Positions 1 to 5,319 of a stretch of DNA of 5,319 nt are shown here, piece after piece. Under the pieces are notes generated by a model. That model worked only from the letters and a program-made list of their open reading frames with translations. It was not told the origin of the DNA and made no database searches. Within the stretch, counting starts at the first letter, position 1. Every line of letters begins with the position of its first letter. The DNA comes from an uncultured Eubacteriales bacterium (GTDB taxonomy: Bacteria > Bacillota > Clostridia > Christensenellales > UBA1242), in NCBI GenBank assembly GCA_948971535.1, contig CARFEX010000022.1:2773-8091 (forward strand), read 5' to 3'. A program made the translations under genes and the position numbers.

Positions 1-1
1 A

Positions 2-757
2 AAAGAATGGGAGGTAATAGCTAAACCATTTAAAAGACTTAAAGAGGGGACAAAAGTCACATTTAGTCAAACACTTTCTTGTACAATAACTTCAAAAGCA
101 GATTATGGCTCATGTACAATTAAGTTTGACTTTGACGGAGTGTTTGAACATCGTCTAAGCGAAGTCGGTCAAATGCCTTTACCACCATATATACACGAAA
201 AACTCAAAAATAAAGAAAGATATCAAACAGTGTATTCAAAAATTGAAGGCTCTTCAGCAGCACCAACAGCAGGATTGCATTTTACCAATGAACTAATACG
301 AAAAATAAAAGAGAAAGGTGTAGAAATTATTGAAGTTTTACTGCATGTTGGCTTAGGAACGTTTAGACCAGTAAAAGAAGATAATATTCTTGAACATAAA
401 ATGCACAGTGAGTACATCGAAATGAGCGAATACAATGCAGAAAAACTTAATAAAGCTAAGTCAGAAGGTAGACGTATTATTGCAGTAGGAACAACATCTG
501 TCAGAGTGCTAGAAAGTGCATGTAATGATGAGGGGATAATTTTACCTCAGAAAAAAGAAACAAATATATTTATTTATCCTTCTTATAAGTTTAAAATAGT
601 TGATGCGCTTATCACAAATTTTCACTTACCAGAATCCACTTTGATCATGTTAGTTTCAGCTTTTACAGGTTATAGTGAAACAATGTCAATTTATAATACT
701 GCAGTACAAGAAAAGTATAGATTTTTCTCATTCGGTGATGCGATGTATTTATATTAA
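2..757 (+). CDS. queA: S-adenosylmethionine:tRNA ribosyltransferase-isomerase, 5'-truncated by window edge
   Basis: QueA transfers and isomerises the ribosyl group of S-adenosylmethionine onto preQ1 in tRNA, giving epoxyqueuosine at wobble position 34. It is a cytoplasmic enzyme. The frame is open from base 2, and 251 residues are visible. Family members are about 340-350 long, so roughly 90 N-terminal residues lie outside the window. Family motifs, numbered from the first visible residue, are WEV near 3-5, PTAGLHFT at 88-95, HVGLGTFRPV at 115-124, EHKMHSE at 131-137, GTTSVR at 163-168, the ITNFHLPEST block from 204, and YRFFSFGDAM at 239-248. The GTG at position 140 is an internal Val codon, not the start: conserved sequence continues upstream of it without a stop. 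The gene lies 90 bases before tgt, a usual pairing. Nothing suggests loss of function in the visible part. Confidence 0.96.
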   Translation, partial: KEWEVIAKPFKRLKEGTKVTFSQTLSCTITSKADYGSCTIKFDFDGVFEHRLSEVGQMPLPPYIHEKLKNKERYQTVYSKIEGSSAAPTAGLHFTNELIRKIKEKGVEIIEVLLHVGLGTFRPVKEDNILEHKMHSEYIEMSEYNAEKLNKAKSEGRRIIAVGTTSVRVLESACNDEGIILPQKKETNIFIYPSYKFKIVDALITNFHLPESTLIMLVSAFTGYSETMSIYNTAVQEKYRFFSFGDAMYLY

Positions 758-758
758 T

Positions 759-787
759 TTGCATACTACTACAATATTTAGTATAAT
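759..787 (+). promoter_or_regulatory. Possible promoter for tgt
   Basis: A perfect -10 hexamer TATAAT lies at 782-787. Seventeen bases upstream is TTGCAT (759-764), which keeps only the TTG of the -35 consensus. There is no extended -10 TG. No terminator separates queA from tgt, so tgt may also be co-transcribed with queA. The call rests on the -10 and the spacing and is uncertain in such AT-rich DNA. Confidence 0.35.
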
Positions 788-826
788 GTCTTTTGTACAA
801 TCACCAATATAAAGTTTAAGAAATAA

Positions 827-1975
<1,149 letters not shown>

Positions 1976-2006
1976 ATAATGCTTTTATTATTAGAATATT
2001 TCATTC

Positions 2007-2034
2007 TTGACAAAAATCTTTTATGTGTTATAAT
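2007..2034 (+). promoter_or_regulatory. Consensus promoter of the inserted gene
   Basis: A perfect -35 TTGACA (2007-2012) and perfect -10 TATAAT (2029-2034) are separated by 16 bases. TGT directly before the -10 supplies an extended -10 TGn element. The promoter lies wholly inside the insertion and points at the ATG at 2057, so the cargo carries its own, apparently strong and unregulated, expression signal. No operator-like palindrome is evident over it. Confidence 0.85.
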
Positions 2035-2045
2035 AAAAATGCAAT

Positions 2046-2050
2046 AGGAG
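2046..2050 (+). promoter_or_regulatory. Ribosome binding site fixing the cargo gene start
   Basis: AGGAG sits 6 bases before the ATG at 2057, just downstream of the consensus promoter. It marks 2057 as the intended translation start. The GTG at 2177, which opens the longer frame downstream, has no comparable site. Confidence 0.8.
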
Positions 2051-2056
2051 AAAATT

Positions 2057-2167
2057 ATGGCTGATTATATTCAAAAAAAAGCATATCTTCTTGGTTATGG
2101 ACACCTTGACTACATAGCTCCCGAATATATACTTTTCGGAAGCAAGAGTTCTGCAGAATCTTTTTAA
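2057..2167 (+). CDS. N-terminal piece of an unrecognised, interrupted cargo protein (36 codons)
   Basis: The ATG has a consensus promoter and an AGGAG site, yet the frame ends after 36 codons at TAA (2165-2167), inside the homopolymer stretch T5A8 at 2161-2173. The peptide begins MADYIQKKAYLLGYGHLDY and ends in SSAESF. It has no signal peptide or membrane segment. The next 173-codon frame (2177-2698) is in the same phase, only nine bases after the stop codon. The likeliest reading is one original gene of about 213 codons. It is split either by a nonsense change at TAA, or by a lost T in the T5 run plus an extra A in the A9 run at 2192-2200. With both indels reversed, the joint reads SFLKKICDKVGEKKLKIYDC, which uses codons more typical of this genome. 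Sequencing error in homopolymers is possible. I do not recognise the family. Confidence 0.6.
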   Translation: MADYIQKKAYLLGYGHLDYIAPEYILFGSKSSAESF

Positions 2168-2176
2168 AAAAAATAT

Positions 2177-2698
2177 GTGATAAAGTCGGCGAAAAAAAAA
2201 TTGAAGATTTATGATTGTTCAGTCAAAATATCATCCAAAGACTCATCCGATTGGGGATGGGCACGATGGGAGATTTATCAACATACAAGAGGCGGCTCGG
2301 AATTTTATGAAAATATGACTGAATTTGAAAAAAATAATAACGTTGATCGTAAAAAGCAAATTATTTTAAAATATTTTTTCGGCTGTCTTGGACGCATTGA
2401 AATTATTGAACCATTTTATCAAACTGGTTCTCCTACTATGTCATATTTCGATTTTGATACAGTGAAACAAATGTTTGATAAATTTTTACCAGATGATGAA
2501 AACGCGCCTATAACTCCTATTCGTTGTACTGCTTATTCTCCAATACATAAACGTCGTTTGCAAGAAGCTCTCTTTTTGTTGCCAGAAAAAGAAAGAACAA
2601 ATTTTATAAATTTAAGAAAAATTTTTAACAATGAAGTTATTCCTATGGTTGAAACACTTGAAAAAGAAGGGGATAGAAATATAGAAATTGAAATGTAA
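2177..2698 (+). CDS. Unrecognised protein, main part of interrupted cargo gene
   Basis: This open frame of 173 codons makes up most of the inserted block. The nominal GTG start lacks a ribosome binding site, and the first dozen codons run through an A-rich, lysine-heavy stretch. It is therefore better read as the C-terminal 80 percent of the gene that begins at 2057. The product looks soluble: no membrane segment, a Trp-rich patch (DWGWARWEIY, about residues 26-35), aromatic and acidic middle parts, a proline-containing PDDENAPITPIRC stretch, and a Glu/Lys-rich helical C-terminus. No catalytic motif or known domain stands out, so no function is assigned. The stop is TAA at 2696-2698, and the duplicated tgt end begins 4 bases later. 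Base composition is AT-rich like its neighbours and gives no clear sign of origin. If not translated from 2057, it is probably a pseudogene remnant. Confidence 0.65.
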   Translation: MIKSAKKKLKIYDCSVKISSKDSSDWGWARWEIYQHTRGGSEFYENMTEFEKNNNVDRKKQIILKYFFGCLGRIEIIEPFYQTGSPTMSYFDFDTVKQMFDKFLPDDENAPITPIRCTAYSPIHKRRLQEALFLLPEKERTNFINLRKIFNNEVIPMVETLEKEGDRNIEIEM

Positions 2699-2702
2699 GC
2701 CA

Positions 2703-2767
2703 ATTTTAAAGAATATTACGACAATTTTAAAGCAAATTACGACCTATCAAAATCAAGATTTTAGAAA
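2703..2767 (+). repeat. Right copy of 65-bp direct repeat (displaced tgt 3' end)
   Basis: This is a perfect copy of 1911-1975. In the tgt phase it still encodes [19 protein letters not shown] and the TAG stop (2762-2764), but it has no start and no upstream part of tgt, so it is non-coding here. The terminator hairpin begins 19 bases after this stop. That suggests this side preserves the original junction between tgt and its downstream DNA. Confidence 0.97.
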
Positions 2768-2783
2768 TTGAATAAACGCTAGT

Positions 2784-2810
2784 AAAGAAGAATTTATTTC
2801 TTCTTTTTTT
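2784..2810 (+). terminator. Intrinsic terminator, probably the original tgt terminator
   Basis: AAAGAAGAA (2784-2792) pairs fully with TTCTTCTTT (2798-2806) around a five-base loop TTTAT, and four further T follow (2807-2810). The 9-bp stem is AT-rich but perfect. It now ends transcripts of the inserted gene and any read-through from queA-tgt. No comparable hairpin follows the functional tgt stop at 1972. Confidence 0.8.
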
Positions 2811-2893
2811 GTTTAAATTTTAAAATAAAACACACAAAAAATTGTCAAAAATTAACGAAAGAATAAAGTTTATTTTTCTTGCTTTAAAATTGT

Positions 2894-2922
2894 TTGACTT
2901 AAAAGTATATATATTTTATAAT
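2894..2922 (+). promoter_or_regulatory. Promoter of rny
   Basis: TTGACT (2894-2899, five of six consensus bases) and TATAAT (2917-2922, perfect) are 17 bases apart. Transcription would start near 2929, giving a leader of about 35 bases before the ATG at 2963. The preceding terminator makes rny its own transcription unit. The gap 2811-2893 shows nothing further that I can support. Confidence 0.8.
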
Positions 2923-2949
2923 TAACTTGTATAGTGAAAACTATAAATT

Positions 2950-2957
2950 AAAAGGGG
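2950..2957 (+). promoter_or_regulatory. Ribosome binding site deciding the rny start
   Basis: AAAAGGGG ends 5 bases before the ATG at 2963. An in-frame TTG at 2927 would add 12 residues but lies about at the predicted transcription start and has no binding site, so 2963 is preferred. Confidence 0.8.
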
Positions 2958-2962
2958 AAAAG

Positions 2963-4552
2963 ATGAACAATATAAGTATGTTAGGCAATTCTGCTATAAC
3001 TGCTGGTGTTGTTAGTGGAGTGCTTGCGCTTATAGTGGGTGCCATTCTCGGAATTTTACTTTTCAGACTAATTGTCAATAAGAAAATTGATAAAAGTAAA
3101 TCAAATGCAGTAAAAATCATAGAAGAGGCGTATGCTGAAGCAAAAAGCATAAAAAAAGAATCTCTATTTGAAGCTAAAGAAGAGGCTCAAAAAATCAGAG
3201 ATGAAGCTAACAGCGAAGCAAAAGAACGCAGAGCTGAAATTGCAAAACAAGAGGAAAGGATAGACCAAAGAGAGGACTATATTTCTAAAAAAGAACTTTC
3301 TATCGATACAAAACTTGCTCAAATTGAAAATGATAGGGAGAAACTTGAAAGCGAAAAAGTTAAGCTTTCAAATGAAATTGAAGAACAAGGAAAAATTAGA
3401 GAAAAAATGCTAGGCGAGCTTGAAAAAATATCAGGACTTAGCAAAAAGCAAGCAAAAGATATGCTTATCGAAAACGTGACTGAAGAAGCTAAAAAAGATG
3501 CTGGAATTATGGTTAAACGTATTGAAGATGAAGCAAAAGAAATGGCAGACCGTAATGCAAAAGAAATTGTTATGGGCGCTATTCAAAAATGTGCAACAGA
3601 GATTTCTTCTGAAATGACTATCACATCTGTAGCACTTCCAAATGATGAAATGAAAGGTCGCATTATTGGTAGAGAAGGTAGAAATATTCGCTCAATCGAA
3701 AGTATGACAGGGGTTGAACTTATCGTTGATGACACACCAGAAATCATCACAATTTCAAGCTTTGACCCTATTAGAAGAGAAATCGCAAGACTCTCGCTAG
3801 AAAAACTTATTGTTGATGGAAGAATTCATCCAGCAAGAGTTGAAGAAGTTGTTGAAAAAGCAACAAAAGAAGTTGAACGAGTGACAAAAGAAGCAGGTGA
3901 AGAGGCTTGCAACAAAGTTAACATTTACAACTTGCATCCAGAACTTATTAAAGTTTTAGGAAGACTAAAGTATCGTACAAGCTATGGTCAAAATTGTTTA
4001 ACTCACAGCATTGAAACATCAATTATTGCGGGGCTTATCGCAACAGAACTTGGTGCGGATGTTATGGTAGCAAAACGTGGAGGACTACTTCACGATATCG
4101 GAAAAGCACTTGACCATGAAATAGAGGGCACACACGTTTCAATCGGTGTTGACCTTGCAAAAAAATATAAGGAAACTGAAGAAGTTATACATTGCATAGA
4201 AGCTCACCATGGCAATGTTCCATTCAAAAATATAGAAGCAATAATAGTTCAAGTTGCAGATGCAATTTCAAGTACAAGACCTGGTGCAAGACGAGAAAGT
4301 TTTGAAAATTATATTAAACGTCTCGAGCAACTTGAAGAAATATCAAATAGTTTCAAAGGTGTAGAAAAATCGTATGCAATTCAAGCAGGAAGAGAAGTTC
4401 GTATCATCGTTAAACCAGACCAAATTTCTGACAATGATGCAATGTTCCTCGCAAAAGATATTGCAAAACGTATAGAAAATGAAATGCAATATCCAGGACA
4501 AATCAAAGTTAATGTTATTCGTGAATCAAGATTTTCAGACATTGCAAAATAG
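2963..4552 (+). CDS. rny: Ribonuclease Y, membrane-anchored mRNA-decay endoribonuclease
   Basis: RNase Y cuts mRNA internally to start its turnover and is anchored to the inner face of the membrane, where it works with other decay factors. The 529 residues match the family (about 520). Domain order is classic. A transmembrane anchor spans about 12-38. A long charged coiled coil, rich in Glu, Lys and Ala, runs from about 42 to 205. A KH RNA-binding domain carries the GREG loop at 236-239, followed by RNIRSIE. An HD phosphohydrolase domain contributes metal ligands His348 (LTHSIE), His377-Asp378 (GGLLHDIGKALD) and Asp433 (VADAIS). The C-terminal segment has the conserved AIQAGREVR at 472-480. 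All expected catalytic residues are present. The start is ATG 2963, chosen by the AAAAGGGG site. The gene is monocistronic, with its own promoter and terminator. Confidence 0.97.
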   Translation: MNNISMLGNSAITAGVVSGVLALIVGAILGILLFRLIVNKKIDKSKSNAVKIIEEAYAEAKSIKKESLFEAKEEAQKIRDEANSEAKERRAEIAKQEERIDQREDYISKKELSIDTKLAQIENDREKLESEKVKLSNEIEEQGKIREKMLGELEKISGLSKKQAKDMLIENVTEEAKKDAGIMVKRIEDEAKEMADRNAKEIVMGAIQKCATEISSEMTITSVALPNDEMKGRIIGREGRNIRSIESMTGVELIVDDTPEIITISSFDPIRREIARLSLEKLIVDGRIHPARVEEVVEKATKEVERVTKEAGEEACNKVNIYNLHPELIKVLGRLKYRTSYGQNCLTHSIETSIIAGLIATELGADVMVAKRGGLLHDIGKALDHEIEGTHVSIGVDLAKKYKETEEVIHCIEAHHGNVPFKNIEAIIVQVADAISSTRPGARRESFENYIKRLEQLEEISNSFKGVEKSYAIQAGREVRIIVKPDQISDNDAMFLAKDIAKRIENEMQYPGQIKVNVIRESRFSDIAK

Positions 4553-4564
4553 TATTTTTAAAAT

Positions 4565-4619
4565 AAAAAAAGGTTAATTATTTCATAAGATATTATCTAA
4601 TATAAATTAATCTTTTTTT
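4565..4619 (+). terminator. Intrinsic terminator after rny
   Basis: Seven A, GG and TTAATT (4565-4579) pair with AATTAA, TC and seven T (4605-4619). This gives a 15-bp stem with one G-T wobble and a long loop that can form an inner AGAT/ATCT hairpin. The T7 tract follows the GC-containing part of the stem, and the matching A7 on the other side could let it act in both directions. Confidence 0.7.
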
Positions 4620-4697
4620 ATTTATAGTTTTTGAAATTGAAATAAACTTTTTTGACAATTTTCGCATAAATTAAACTTTTTTTGAATATCGTTTAAT

Positions 4698-5306
4698 ATG
4701 GAAAATTTATTAAACTTCTTTCAGAACAACTTTGCTACATGTGTATGGCTTGCATGTATATTGGTCGCACTAATACCAACATTGGAAAGCAAAATTGCTA
4801 TTCCATTTGCTATGAGTACTACCATTTGGGGCACAAATGCCTTACCAGCAGGATTTGCCTTCTTATTCGCATTTATTGGTTCTATTTTACCAAGTGCATT
4901 TGCTTTTTGGATAGGCAAAAAAATAAATAAACATACAACTGGCTTCATATCTGAAAAATTTGCAAAACGCTATGTTAAAAAAACTGCTTTGATAGAAAAA
5001 CAAAGTAATGTATTAAAAAAATATTCATTGCTTGCAAGCTTTGTGGCAATACCATTACCTTTAACAGGTGTTTGGACGGGTAGTTTAATTGCAGGAATTT
5101 GCAACTTGAAAACAGGGTATTCTTTAATTTCTATTGTTATAGGTTCATTAATATCTTGCGGAATTATTACTTTACTTTGCACAGTTTTTGAAAATTCAAT
5201 AACCTATATTTTACTAGCTTCAATATTAATAATTATTTCATATTTAGTAGTAGATATTTTAATAACAATTCTTAAAAAGATAAAACTAAAAAAGAGTAGT
5301 AATTAA
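4698..5306 (+). CDS. Small multidrug export family membrane protein (COG2426-like)
   Basis: This 202-residue, very hydrophobic protein has about five membrane segments: roughly 14-34, 48-73, 109-135, 140-163 and 166-192. A Lys-rich loop lies at 74-108 and a basic tail ends the protein. Two signatures place it in the small multidrug export family (Pfam Sm_multidrug_ex, COG2426). One is IPTLESKIAIPFA at 26-38, a variant of the usual P-x-E-x-R-x-AIP motif with Ser-Lys after the Glu. The other is PLPLTGVWTGSLIA at 119-132. Despite the family name, the transported substrate is not established, and DedA-like proteins share the re-entrant style of these motifs. ATG 4698 is the only possible start, because an in-frame TGA lies at 4683-4685. 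There is no recognisable ribosome binding site before it. It sits alone between two terminators. Confidence 0.85.
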   Translation: MENLLNFFQNNFATCVWLACILVALIPTLESKIAIPFAMSTTIWGTNALPAGFAFLFAFIGSILPSAFAFWIGKKINKHTTGFISEKFAKRYVKKTALIEKQSNVLKKYSLLASFVAIPLPLTGVWTGSLIAGICNLKTGYSLISIVIGSLISCGIITLLCTVFENSITYILLASILIIISYLVVDILITILKKIKLKKSSN

Positions 5307-5319
5307 TTACAACTCTTTT
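5290..5319 (+). terminator. Hairpin terminator overlapping the last codons of the membrane protein gene
   Basis: AAAAGAGT (5290-5297) pairs with ACTCTTTT (5312-5319). Inside, after one A-A mismatch, lies the 12-base palindrome 5299-5310. The stop codon TAA (5304-5306) is within the loop region. The T run reaches the window edge, so the full U tail cannot be seen. Confidence 0.65.

Larger units (their letters stand above)
1976..2767 (+). mobile_element. Candidate 792-bp inserted unit at the tgt 3' end
   Basis: The unit is 727 unique bases (1976-2702) plus one 65-base copy of the tgt 3' end. Seen directly: promoter, ribosome binding site and a broken gene, bracketed by the perfect direct repeat. 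Known pattern: elements that integrate into a gene's 3' end carry a copy of that end, so the gene stays intact and a displaced copy marks the far junction. Single-crossover insertion of a circle carrying tgt sequence would look the same. No integrase or transposase is encoded inside, and I see no terminal inverted repeats. It would therefore depend on a recombinase in trans, be a decayed remnant, or have come from homologous recombination. Whether it moves is inference. Assembly error around the repeat is the main alternative. Confidence 0.5.

Noticed and set aside
140..757. GTG at 140 as the start of queA
   Set aside because: Conserved QueA sequence (WEV and following) continues upstream in the same frame to base 2 with no stop, so the gene is cut by the window edge.
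763..784. ATACT/AGTAT inverted repeat after queA as a terminator
   Set aside because: The stem is only five bases, no T run follows, and it overlaps the possible tgt -10 element.
1976..1995. AATAAT/ATTATT inverted repeat just after tgt as a terminator or element end
   Set aside because: It is a six-base, all-AT stem with no T tract and no matching inverted sequence at the right end of the insertion.
2165..2214. Programmed frameshift linking the two cargo frames
   Set aside because: Reaching the downstream frame needs two opposite shifts within about 40 bases. Mutation or homopolymer error is simpler.
2927..2962. In-frame TTG at 2927 as a 12-residue upstream extension of rny
   Set aside because: It has no ribosome binding site and coincides with the predicted transcription start. 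ATG 2963 has AAAAGGGG at good spacing and gives the usual RNase Y N-terminus.
2838..4662. 13-base match AAAATTGTCAAAA (2838-2850) with the reverse complement of 4650-4662
   Set aside because: It contains a TTGACA-like core in AT-rich intergenic DNA. No -10 fits on the minus strand near 2825, so chance is the simplest explanation.

Overview
The window is AT-rich and carries genes only on the + strand. Ribonuclease Y, the queA-tgt pair, strong sigma-A-type promoters, purine-rich ribosome binding sites and T-tailed hairpin terminators point to a low-GC Bacillota (Firmicutes), perhaps an uncultured clostridial gut lineage. The sequence does not settle the species. TGG encodes Trp and no conserved frame is broken by TGA, so the standard bacterial code fits.

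Layout. Positions 2-757 hold the 3' part of queA, cut by the window edge. Positions 848-1972 hold a complete tgt. These are consecutive steps of queuosine tRNA modification: Tgt places preQ1 at the wobble position and QueA then turns it into epoxyqueuosine. Positions 1976-2702 hold an inserted block with a near-perfect promoter, a ribosome binding site and one unrecognised gene, which is broken near its 5' end. The last 62 bases of tgt plus 3 more (1911-1975) are repeated without mismatch at 2703-2767, just before a strong terminator (2784-2810) that looks like the original end of the tgt transcript. Then come a well-formed promoter, ribonuclease Y (rny, 2963-4552) and its terminator (4565-4619). 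A membrane protein of the small multidrug export family (4698-5306) follows, with a hairpin terminator that overlaps its stop codon and runs to the window edge.

The housekeeping genes look ordinary and intact. The unusual part is the 792-base unit at the 3' end of tgt. It has the geometry of a small integrated element or a single-crossover insertion: tgt keeps a full coding end on the left, and a displaced copy of that end lies on the right. Deletion between the repeats would restore tgt followed 19 bases later by its terminator. No recombinase is encoded in the unit, so it would be non-autonomous, a remnant, or a product of homologous recombination. A misassembly cannot be excluded from sequence alone. 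The cargo is a protein of about 213 residues if its reading frame is repaired. It resembles no family I recognise.
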